A DNA stretch of 64,000 bases. Origin: Micromonospora sp. RP3T. Its GTDB lineage: Bacteria; Actinomycetota; Actinomycetes; Mycobacteriales; Micromonosporaceae. The notes under the pieces are model-generated. The model was given only the letters and a program-made list of their open reading frames with translations. It was not told the DNA's origin and did no database searches. The stretch lies in assembly GCF_003027925.1 (NCBI RefSeq), contig NZ_PYPS01000011.1, positions 1-64,000 on the forward strand, written 5' to 3'. Made by a program: the position numbers and the translations under genes. Below, one piece after another: positions 56,949 through 64,000 of the stretch. Each line of letters opens with the position of its first letter. Position 1 is the first letter of the stretch.

Positions 56949-58892
56949 ATGACTGGTGGCAGAACCCGAACCGTCGGATGGGCGACGGTCGTCGCGCTGA
57001 CCCTCGCCGGCTGCACCGCCGCACCGTCGGCCGCGCCGCCGCCCCGGGACCGGGGCGGGTCGGCCGGCGGGCTGCGGTTGGTCGCATTCGACTCCTGTGA
57101 GCAGGCGTTGCGGCAGCTCCGGGCCGCGGCGCGGCCAGCGGTCGGTCCGTGGGGCCTCGGGGTGGGCGGCGACGGCGGGCTCATCGTCGAACGGGCCGCC
57201 GGACCGGCCGCCGCGAAGGACGCGGCGAGCGCGCCCACGGCCGGTTTCTCCGGCACCACCGTGCACGAGGCCGGCGTGGACGAGCCGGACCTGGTCAAGA
57301 CCGACGGCCGGCGGATCGTCGCGGTGACCCGGGGCGTGCTCTCCGTGGTGGATCCGGCGAGTCGCCGGCTGACCGGCCGGCTGGCGATCGACCCGACGGT
57401 CGGGGAGCGGTTCGCCCGTGGCGACACCAGCCTGCTGCTGCACGGCGACCGGGCGCTCGTGCTGCTCCCGGCCCGCCGGGTGGCCAAGTCCGCCGCGCCG
57501 AAGGGGCGGCCCGCCCCGGACGAGCCGCAGGCCCGGCTGGTCCTGGTCGACCTCGCCGAGGCGCCGCGGATCCTCGGCGACTACCGGATCGACGGCAGCA
57601 TGGTCGACGCGCGGCAGGTCGGGGCGACCGCCCGGGTGGTGGTCCGCTCCACACCCCGGCTGGCCTTCCCCGCGCCGGCCCGGGGCAGCGACGCGCAGCG
57701 GACGGCCGCCAACCGCGCCGTCGTCGACCGGGCCACGATCGACGACTGGCTGCCCCGGTACGAGGTTCGCGAGGGCGGCCGCACCGCCACCGGGCGGGTG
57801 GACTGCGACCGGGTGAGCCGGCCGACCGGCTTCTCCGGCACCGCGATGGTGACCGTGCTCAGCTTCGATCTCGGCGCGTCCACGCTCGGCATCGGTGACC
57901 CGGTGACCGTCGCGGCCGACGGCGACACGGTCTACAGCAGCGGTCCTCGCCTCTATCTCACCAACGACAAGCGCCGGCGGATGCCGCTGGCGTCGTCGGG
58001 CGGGGCGGACGGCGGCACCGAGATCTACCAGTTCGACCTGACGGGGCGCACCCCGCGTCACGTCGCGTCCGGCTCGGTGCCGGGCTGGCTGATCAACCAG
58101 TACGCGTTGTCCGAGTGGAACGGGCACCTGCGGGTGGCCACCACCACCGGCGACCGGTGGGGCCGCGGGGACAGGTCCACCTCCGGCGTCTACGTGCTGC
58201 GGACGGACGGCCCGACGCTCACCCGGGTCGGCCAGGTCACCGGGCTGGGCCGCGGCGAGCGGATCTTCGCGGTGCGGTTCCTCGGCCCCACCGGCTACGC
58301 GGTGACGTTCCGGCAGACCGACCCGCTGTACGCGGTGGACCTGCGGAACCCGGTCGCGCCCCGGGTGACCGGCGAGCTGAAGATCAACGGGTACTCGTCG
58401 TACCTGCATCCGGCCGGGGACGGCCGGTTGCTCGGGGTCGGGCAGGAGGCGACCGACAGGGGGCAGGTCCTGGGCACCCAGGTGTCGCTGTTCGACGTCG
58501 CCGACCCGGCCCGGCCGACCCGGATCGCCCGGCACCACGTCGCGCGGGGCTGGTCCGACGCGGAGTCCGACCCGCACGCGTTCCTCTACTGGGCGCCGGA
58601 GCGCCTGGTGGTGCTGCCGGTGAACCGGCCGGGCGTGGTCACCGACCGGGCCGGCGGGGCGGCTGGCCGGGCCGCACCGGCCACCGGGATGCTGGCGCTG
58701 CGGGTCGGCGACGACGGGTTCACGGTGGCCGGCACGATCGACCATCCGCCGTCGCTCGGCGACGGTGCGGAGTGGACGCCGGTCCGCCGGTCGCTGGTGG
58801 TCGACGGGGTGCTCTGGACCGTCTCCGACACCGGCCTGAAGGCGACCGCACCGACCACCATGCGGACGGTGGCCTGGGTGTCGACGACCTGA
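56949..58892 (+). CDS. Secreted beta-propeller lipoprotein
   Basis: 647 aa. Signal peptide with lipobox LAGC, Cys 22 as lipidation site, followed by an Ala/Pro linker. The mature part resembles the 'beta propeller domain' family of actinobacterial and archaeal surface proteins: GVDEPDLVKTDGRRIVAVTRG ~115, AVRFLGPTGYAVTFRQTDPLYAVDL ~440 and ELKINGYSSYLHPAGDGRLLGVGQEA ~475, each a known signature. Anchored outside the membrane; ligand unknown. It starts 48 bp after the MoaD-like gene on the same strand but seems functionally separate. Confidence 0.88.
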   Translation: MTGGRTRTVGWATVVALTLAGCTAAPSAAPPPRDRGGSAGGLRLVAFDSCEQALRQLRAAARPAVGPWGLGVGGDGGLIVERAAGPAAAKDAASAPTAGFSGTTVHEAGVDEPDLVKTDGRRIVAVTRGVLSVVDPASRRLTGRLAIDPTVGERFARGDTSLLLHGDRALVLLPARRVAKSAAPKGRPAPDEPQARLVLVDLAEAPRILGDYRIDGSMVDARQVGATARVVVRSTPRLAFPAPARGSDAQRTAANRAVVDRATIDDWLPRYEVREGGRTATGRVDCDRVSRPTGFSGTAMVTVLSFDLGASTLGIGDPVTVAADGDTVYSSGPRLYLTNDKRRRMPLASSGGADGGTEIYQFDLTGRTPRHVASGSVPGWLINQYALSEWNGHLRVATTTGDRWGRGDRSTSGVYVLRTDGPTLTRVGQVTGLGRGERIFAVRFLGPTGYAVTFRQTDPLYAVDLRNPVAPRVTGELKINGYSSYLHPAGDGRLLGVGQEATDRGQVLGTQVSLFDVADPARPTRIARHHVARGWSDAESDPHAFLYWAPERLVVLPVNRPGVVTDRAGGAAGRAAPATGMLALRVGDDGFTVAGTIDHPPSLGDGAEWTPVRRSLVVDGVLWTVSDTGLKATAPTTMRTVAWVSTT

Positions 58893-58946
58893 CCCGGCCG
58901 GCGGGCCGCCGTCCCGCCGCGACCATGGATGTCTGTTAATGTCCTG

Positions 58947-60158
58947 ATGATGAGGATCGTCGATGCTCGGGTCATCCTGACCTGCCCCGGCCGCAACTTC
59001 GTCACCCTCAAGGTGGTGACCGACGAGGGCGTCACCGGGGTCGGCGACGCCACCCTCAACGGTCGGGAGCTGGCCGTCGCGTCCTACCTGCGCGACCACG
59101 TGGTGCCGCTGCTGATCGGCCGCGACCCGGCCCGCATCGAAGACACCTGGCAGTACCTCTACCAGGGCTCGTACTGGCGACGCGGACCGGTCACGATGAG
59201 CGCGATCGCGGCGGTGGACACCGCGCTCTGGGACATCAAGGGCAAGGTCGCCGGGCTACCGGTCTACCAGTTGCTCGGCGGCCGGTCCCGCGAGGGCGTC
59301 ACCGTCTACGGCCACGCCAACGGCGAGACCGTCGACGAGGTGCTGGCCGAGGTGGCCCGCTACGTCGACCTCGGCTACCGCGCGGTACGCGTGCAGTGCG
59401 GCGTGCCCGGCCTGCCCCGCACCTACGGCGTCAGCGCCGACAAGATGTTCTACGAGCCGGCCGACGCCGCGCTGCCCAGCGAGACCACCTGGTCGACCGA
59501 GGCGTACCTCGCCCACGTGCCGGGCGTGTTCGCCCGGGTCCGTGACGAGTTCGGCCCCACCCTGCGGCTGCTGCACGACGTGCACCACCGGCTCACCCCG
59601 ATCGAGGCGGCCCGGCTCGGCCGCAGCCTGGAGCCGTACGCGCTGACCTGGATGGAGGATCCGGTCCCGGCCGACCTGCCGGAGGGCTTCCGGCTCATCC
59701 GCCAGCACACCACCACCCCGATCGCCGTCGGTGAGGTCTTCACCAGCATCTTCGACGCCGCCCAGCTCATCCGGGAACAGCTCATCGACTACGTCCGCGC
59801 CACGGTGGTGCACGCCGGCGGGCTCACCCACCTGCGGCGCATCTTCGACCTCGCGGCGCTGCACCACGTGCGCAGCGGCTCGCACGGGGCCACCGACCTG
59901 TCGCCCGTCTGCATGGCCGCCGCGCTCCACCTCGACCTCGCCATCCCGAACTTCGGCCTCCAGGAGTACATGCGGCACACCGAGGAGACCGACGAGGTCT
60001 TCCCGCACGGCTACCACTTCGCCGACGGCTACCTGCACCCCGCCGAGACGCCCGGCCTCGGGGTGGACATCGACGAGGCGGCGGCGGCCCGGTTCCCGTA
60101 CGCGCCGGCCTACCTGCCGGTGAACCGGCTCACCGACGGCACGGTGCACCCGTGGTGA
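58947..60158 (+). CDS. manD: D-mannonate dehydratase (ManD/RspA branch of the enolase superfamily)
   Basis: 403 aa from ATG 58947 (ATG 58950 is equally possible; the open frame up to 58929 is less likely). It dehydrates D-mannonate to 2-keto-3-deoxy-D-gluconate in glucuronate breakdown. Seen: [22 protein letters not shown] at the start, SIYQ-type region [54 protein letters not shown] with a metal-binding Asp, WMEDPVPAD with Glu, GEVF with Glu, and HGATDLSPV. These fit ManD better than other enolase subgroups. Some members of this subgroup are poor dehydratases, so activity should be tested. It faces the GH67 gene, whose product releases (methyl)glucuronate, so the context agrees. Confidence 0.85.
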   Translation: MMRIVDARVILTCPGRNFVTLKVVTDEGVTGVGDATLNGRELAVASYLRDHVVPLLIGRDPARIEDTWQYLYQGSYWRRGPVTMSAIAAVDTALWDIKGKVAGLPVYQLLGGRSREGVTVYGHANGETVDEVLAEVARYVDLGYRAVRVQCGVPGLPRTYGVSADKMFYEPADAALPSETTWSTEAYLAHVPGVFARVRDEFGPTLRLLHDVHHRLTPIEAARLGRSLEPYALTWMEDPVPADLPEGFRLIRQHTTTPIAVGEVFTSIFDAAQLIREQLIDYVRATVVHAGGLTHLRRIFDLAALHHVRSGSHGATDLSPVCMAAALHLDLAIPNFGLQEYMRHTEETDEVFPHGYHFADGYLHPAETPGLGVDIDEAAAARFPYAPAYLPVNRLTDGTVHPW

Positions 60159-60168
60159 CCGTGCCGGG

Positions 60169-62286
60169 TCACCAGATGCGGCGACCGTACGCGTCCGGCA
60201 CCCCGGACTTGCGGAAGAAGTAGGTGTTGATCTGGTCCCGCCACTGGATGGCGCTGCGGACCTGCTCGTCGAGGCGCTCGGCCACCCGTTCGTGCACGGC
60301 CGGTTCGATCAGGCCGGCGAGCCGGCGCCACCGCTCACGCATCGCCTCCACCTGCTCGACGCCGGCGAAGTGCGTGTCGTAGATGTGCTGGATCACCGTG
60401 CGGCCGCTGTGCAGCACGTGGTCGTAGGGGACGTGGTGGAAGAAGAGCAGCAGTTCGTCCGGGCACCGCTCGCGTGACTCGTACACCTCCGACCAGGGCG
60501 CCGGGTACTGGCCGGTGAACCCGGTCCCGGTCGCCCGGGTGCGGTCCACCCCGACACCGTCCCGGTCGGCGAAGTGGTAGGTGCCCCAGGCGGTGTACTC
60601 GTAGCCGTCCACGTCGGGCCCGTAGTGGTGCCCGGGCCGCACCATGAAACCGACGCCCAGCGGCGCGGTGTACCGCTCGTAGCCGCGCCAGGAGTCGTCC
60701 ATGATCTCGTGCAGCGTCCGCCGCAGCAGGTCCGGGTCGGGCGTCGTGGCCGGCGGCCACGTCAACCCGATCCACTCGTCGAGCACCGCGTCGGGCGCCA
60801 GGCGGGGGTCCCAGGCGAGCCGCCCGACGGCGTACAGGTTGGCCTGGGCCAGCGGATGCCCGGTCCAGAACGGGTCGTCGCCGGTGCTGGCCACCGCGGC
60901 CAGGCCGCCACCGCGGGCGCCGGCCACCACGTCGGCGACCGTGCCGGCGTCGCCCCGGGGCGCGAACCGCAGCACCTCGCTCCACCAGGGGCCGAGCCAG
61001 CAGACGTGCCGCTGCTGACCGGTGTACTCCTGCGTCACCTGCACCTCGACCGCCATCCGGGTGGCCGGCATGGCCAGCAGCAGCGGCGACACCGGCTCGC
61101 GGACCTGGAAGTCCACCGGGCCGAACTTCACCTGGACGATCACGTTGTCGGCGAAGCGCCCGTCCAGCGGGGTGAAGTGGTCGTACGCGGCCCGGGCCCG
61201 GTCCGTCGACCGGTCCCGCCAGTCCTGGTGGTGGTCGTAGACGAACGCCCGCCAGTGCACCACACCGCCGTGCGGCGCGAGCGCGGCGGCCAACAGGTTC
61301 GCCCCGTCGGCGTGGTCGCGCCCGTAGGTGAACGGGCCGGGCCGGCCCTCCGAGTCGGCCTTGACCAGGAAGCCGCCGAAGTCCGGGACGCGCGCGTACA
61401 CCCGCCCGGCGGCGGCGGCCCACCAGGCCCGTACCCGGTCGTCGTGGGGGTCGGCGGTGGGCAGGCCGCCGAGCACCACCGGGGCGGCGAACGTGACCGC
61501 CAGGTGCACCCGCACGCCGTACGGGCGCAGCACGTCCGCGATCTCCGCCACGTCGCCCAGCCGATCGGTCAGCAGCCGCGCCTCGGTGTCGTGCACGTTG
61601 ACGTTGTTCACCGCGATCGCGTTGATCCCGGCGGCGGCGAGCAGCCGCCCGTAGTCCCGGATCCGGGCCGTGTCCCGCCGCGCCGCGCCGTCGCGCCAGA
61701 AGATCGAGCCGCCGGCGTAGCCGCGCTCGACCTGACCGGACACCGGGTGCACGGCCACGTTGTCCCAGTGGTCGAGCATCCGGCGGGACAACGCCGGGCC
61801 GTGCCGCCGCGCCGGCCGGTCGACGTCGAACGCCGCCGCGCCCAGCCGGACCACGTGGAACAGCCCGTACAGCAGGCCGGCCGGCGCGTCGGCCAGCACC
61901 ACCGTCACGCCCGCCGACCGGGCGATCAGGAACCCCTCGTCGCCGAGCGCGCCGTCGCCCCGGCCGTTTCCCGCCGGCGTGGCGGCGAGGCGGACCGCCT
62001 CGGCGGTCGCGTTCGCCAGCGGACCGGCGTCGCGCAGCGCGAGCACCAGGTCGGCGTCGACGTCCCAGGACGGGGAGCGCCACACCCGGCCGCCGTGCCG
62101 GGCGCAGGCCCGCGTCACCTCGTCCAGCACGGTGTCCACCAGCGGGCCGGCACCGTGCACCAGGACGCCCCGGGTGCCGAGCGCCCGGAACGCCTCCGGC
62201 GGCAGCCAGGCGGCGTGCCAGGTGGTGGTCTCCACCGGCAGCGGCTCCGCGCCGCTCGCCGGGTCGTCCGTGGCAGCGGTACTCAC
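60169..62286 (-). CDS. aguA: GH67 alpha-glucuronidase
   Basis: 705 aa from GTG 62286, overlapping the upstream DUF624 gene's stop by 4 bp. It removes (4-O-methyl)-alpha-D-glucuronic acid from the non-reducing end of xylo-oligosaccharides. N-terminal non-catalytic domain ~1-150. Catalytic barrel with RRMLDHWDNVAVHPVSGQVERGYAG ~165, GINAIAVNNVNVH, FLVKADSEGRPGP (general acid Glu), FTPLDGRFADNVIVQVKFGPVDFQVREP (the Asp and Glu pair that activates water), and a C-terminal helical domain with WRGYERYTAPLGVGFMV and HYGPDVDGYEYTAWGTYHFAD. Length matches the family. No signal peptide, so it acts in the cytoplasm on imported oligosaccharides. Confidence 0.95.
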   Translation of the reverse strand: MSTAATDDPASGAEPLPVETTTWHAAWLPPEAFRALGTRGVLVHGAGPLVDTVLDEVTRACARHGGRVWRSPSWDVDADLVLALRDAGPLANATAEAVRLAATPAGNGRGDGALGDEGFLIARSAGVTVVLADAPAGLLYGLFHVVRLGAAAFDVDRPARRHGPALSRRMLDHWDNVAVHPVSGQVERGYAGGSIFWRDGAARRDTARIRDYGRLLAAAGINAIAVNNVNVHDTEARLLTDRLGDVAEIADVLRPYGVRVHLAVTFAAPVVLGGLPTADPHDDRVRAWWAAAAGRVYARVPDFGGFLVKADSEGRPGPFTYGRDHADGANLLAAALAPHGGVVHWRAFVYDHHQDWRDRSTDRARAAYDHFTPLDGRFADNVIVQVKFGPVDFQVREPVSPLLLAMPATRMAVEVQVTQEYTGQQRHVCWLGPWWSEVLRFAPRGDAGTVADVVAGARGGGLAAVASTGDDPFWTGHPLAQANLYAVGRLAWDPRLAPDAVLDEWIGLTWPPATTPDPDLLRRTLHEIMDDSWRGYERYTAPLGVGFMVRPGHHYGPDVDGYEYTAWGTYHFADRDGVGVDRTRATGTGFTGQYPAPWSEVYESRERCPDELLLFFHHVPYDHVLHSGRTVIQHIYDTHFAGVEQVEAMRERWRRLAGLIEPAVHERVAERLDEQVRSAIQWRDQINTYFFRKSGVPDAYGRRIW

Positions 62287-62966
62287 GCGGTGAACTCCCT
62301 CCGGATCACGTCGATCATCGGGTCGCCGATCCGGAGCAGCGCCAGCACGCCGACCGCGCCCAGGAGCGCGAGCACCGCCTCGGAGAAGACGGCGGTGACG
62401 CCGGCGGCGGCACCCAGCAGGACGGCGTTGCCGACCGTGACGCCGGGCGTACGGACCAGGAAGTACCCGGCCAGCCGGACCACGTCGCGGGTGCGGAACG
62501 CGAACAGCGAGACGATCACCAGGGCGTTGGTCCCGACCAGCGCGACGCCCGCACCGACCAGCACCAGCGGCACCGCCCACCAGGCCGGCACGGCCGCGGC
62601 CGACAGGTGGGCCAGGTTCATCGCGATGAGCGTCAACCACGCCAGCGTCGGCACCCAGACCCGCAGCACGCCCGGCAGGTTGGCCCGGTAGGCACGCCGG
62701 AACGCGGCGGCGGGCCGCAGGTCGGTCAGGTCCCGGCGCTGGTGACGCAGGGCGTGCAGCGCGGCGGAGACGGCCGGCCCGACCGGCAGCAGGCAGACCG
62801 CGACCAGCGGCAGGTTGCTGACGTCCCGGTCGAGCAGCACCAGCGCGACCAGCCCCGGCACGGTGGCGAGCAGGAGCAGCACCTCCACGACGAGCAGGAT
62901 GTGCACGGCCGCGGCGGCCCGCGACAGCGGTCCGTCGCCGAACTCCCGCCGGCCGGGCCCGCTCAC
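62283..62966 (-). CDS. DUF624 (YesL-like) membrane protein
   Basis: 227 aa from GTG 62966; another GTG sits directly before it at 62969. It has about five or six membrane segments (for example ~22-45, ~55-72, ~105-125, ~130-155, ~185-215) and a soluble loop with HALRHQRRDLTDLRPAAAFRRAYRANLPGV, the conserved part of DUF624/YesL proteins. YesL-type proteins usually accompany sugar ABC transporters and glycosidases for plant polysaccharides. Biochemical role unknown. GTGA overlaps at both ends tie it to the GH39-like gene before and the GH67 gene after. Confidence 0.85.
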   Translation of the reverse strand: MSGPGRREFGDGPLSRAAAAVHILLVVEVLLLLATVPGLVALVLLDRDVSNLPLVAVCLLPVGPAVSAALHALRHQRRDLTDLRPAAAFRRAYRANLPGVLRVWVPTLAWLTLIAMNLAHLSAAAVPAWWAVPLVLVGAGVALVGTNALVIVSLFAFRTRDVVRLAGYFLVRTPGVTVGNAVLLGAAAGVTAVFSEAVLALLGAVGVLALLRIGDPMIDVIRREFTA

Positions 62967-64000
62967 CACGGCTCCGCCCCGGTCGGGGCCGGCTCACCGG
63001 TCGGGTCGAGCAGCCGCCCGTCGTCCCACGGCGGCGTCTCGTCCACCACCGGCGTCAGCTCGACGAGCGTCACCTCGTGCCGGGCGAGCGTGAGGTCGAC
63101 GTCGGCCCGCCCGGCGGCGACCGGCACGGCCCGGTGGCTGCGGGCCGGCTCGGCGGCCTCCCGCAGCGCGTCGAGCTGCCGGGGGCGGGGCGAGCGCGGG
63201 CTGCCCATCTCCCGCCAGGCCGCCCGGACGTTGCCGGCCTCCTCGCTCACCGACGAGCGGAGCTGGAACGCCGAGGTGGCGCCCGGCGGGCCGAGCGGGA
63301 CCGACAGCGCCAGGGTGTGCCGTGCCGGCGCCGGTGCCCGGCCGGTGACGTCGACCGGTGCCCAGGCCAGCACCGCGACCCGACCGTCCGGGTGCCGGGT
63401 GACCAGGTGGTCCGGCCCGCGGGCGAGCACGTCGCCGCCGAGCCGCGCCATGAACGCGTACAGGTGGTAGGTGGGCTTCTTGAGCTGCCGGTGGGCGAGC
63501 AGGCCGAAACCGCCGTGCAACGGCGTGGTCGGCACGCCCACCTCCTCGAACACGTCGCTGAACGTCCAGTACGAGAACGAGTCGACCAGGTCCCCGCCGC
63601 CGGCCAGCACCGGCGCGAGGTAGGCGGCGTGGAACGCGGTGTCGTGGACCGGGTTGTCCGGCCGGTAGGAGGAGTTGAACTCGGTGATGTGCACCGGCCG
63701 GTCCGCCAGCGCGGTGCCGGCCAGGTGGCGGCGCGGCGCGGCGAACTGCTCCAGCAGTTCCGCCGCCGGGGCCAGCGTCTGGTGGGTGCCGAACGGCATG
63801 TGCCGGGCCGGGCCGGAGGTGTACGCGTGGCGGCTGACGAAGTCGACGGGCACGTCGCGGGCGGCGACGAACTCGGCGAACGGCGCCAGCCACTCGTCCG
63901 CGCCGGGGGAGATGGCCGGGCCGCCGACCTGGAGCGAGGCGTCGACGTCCTTGACCGCGTGCGCCGACACCTCGTACAGGCGGTGGTAGGCGGCCTGGTC
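62963..64000 (-). CDS. GH39-like glycosidase (beta-xylosidase), 3' part
   Basis: Incomplete: the frame is open to the window edge, so the N-terminal part is missing, and the listed end is the edge. GH39 features: HRLYEVSAHAVKDVDASLQVGGPA, then FVSRHAYTSGP, the nucleophile Glu in HITEFNSSYRPDNP, and SYWTFSDVFEEVGVP. GH39 enzymes of this sort are mostly beta-xylosidases acting on xylo-oligosaccharides. The C-terminal ~150 residues form a beta-sandwich. First visible gene of an operon with the DUF624 and GH67 genes, giving a glucuronoxylan-using set. Confidence 0.88.
   Translation of the reverse strand, partial: DQAAYHRLYEVSAHAVKDVDASLQVGGPAISPGADEWLAPFAEFVAARDVPVDFVSRHAYTSGPARHMPFGTHQTLAPAAELLEQFAAPRRHLAGTALADRPVHITEFNSSYRPDNPVHDTAFHAAYLAPVLAGGGDLVDSFSYWTFSDVFEEVGVPTTPLHGGFGLLAHRQLKKPTYHLYAFMARLGGDVLARGPDHLVTRHPDGRVAVLAWAPVDVTGRAPAPARHTLALSVPLGPPGATSAFQLRSSVSEEAGNVRAAWREMGSPRSPRPRQLDALREAAEPARSHRAVPVAAGRADVDLTLARHEVTLVELTPVVDETPPWDDGRLLDPTGEPAPTGAEPW

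Noticed and set aside
62287..62997. N-terminal extension of the GH67 protein.
   Set aside because: The extension is the shadow of the DUF624 gene. The GTG at 62286 gives the normal family length and a 4-bp coupled overlap.

Overview
The window is very GC-rich DNA from an actinomycete. Three things suggest Micromonospora or a close relative: pervasive third-position G/C, type I polyketide genes with actinobacterial docking domains, and GGGGCCCC-centred intergenic palindromes. The genus is an inference from style, not a proven assignment.

Region 1 (1-37501, all + strand) is the 3' end of a modular type I polyketide synthase (PKS) cluster. Five PKS genes are visible, the first cut by the window edge. 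In order they encode: AT(methylmalonyl)-KR-ACP (its KS lies outside); KS-AT(malonyl)-DH-KR-ACP plus KS-AT(methylmalonyl)-DH-KR-ACP; KS-AT(methylmalonyl)-KR-ACP; KS-AT(methylmalonyl)-KR-ACP plus KS-AT(malonyl)-KR-ACP; and KS-AT(malonyl)-(dead KR)-ACP-TE. No enoylreductase is present. A two-gene ABC exporter and a UGT-like glycosyltransferase follow directly. If modules act in gene order, the chain ends as a 3-oxo-5-hydroxy acyl thioester with methyls at C6, C8, C10 and C14 and a C10-C13 diene. A strong bidirectional terminator closes this block.

Region 2 (37595-43651, - strand) holds two paralogous LAL-type (large ATP-binding LuxR) regulators. A 1.3 kb intergenic stretch with unusually AT-rich patches and several inverted and direct repeats follows.

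Region 3 (44938-50400) is supply and export: a motif-eroded paralogue of malonyl-CoA ligase, an Sfp-type phosphopantetheinyl transferase (activates ACPs), an intact MatB-like malonyl-CoA ligase (makes extender units), and a second two-gene ABC exporter.

Region 4 (50589-58892) looks like chromosomal background with mostly unrelated genes: a small conserved hypothetical, a VOC protein, a GT8 glycosyltransferase, a small membrane protein, an ASCH protein, an alpha/beta hydrolase, a GNAT acetyltransferase, a YjbR-like protein, a beta-propeller translationally coupled to a MoaD/ThiS-like protein, and a propeller lipoprotein.

Region 5 (58947-64000) is glucuronoxylan use: a ManD-type mannonate dehydratase on +, facing a - strand operon of GH39-like glycosidase (cut by the window end), DUF624/YesL-like membrane protein and GH67 alpha-glucuronidase.

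The genes fit together as a polyketide (probably macrolide or pyrone) pathway with assembly line, release, glycosylation, export, regulation, ACP activation and precursor supply. The features most worth a second look are eroded active sites (first KR, last KR, the MatB paralogue, the glycosyltransferase donor-site motif) and near-identical AT cassettes that look like recent gene conversion. I saw no RNA genes, CRISPR arrays, transposases or prophage.
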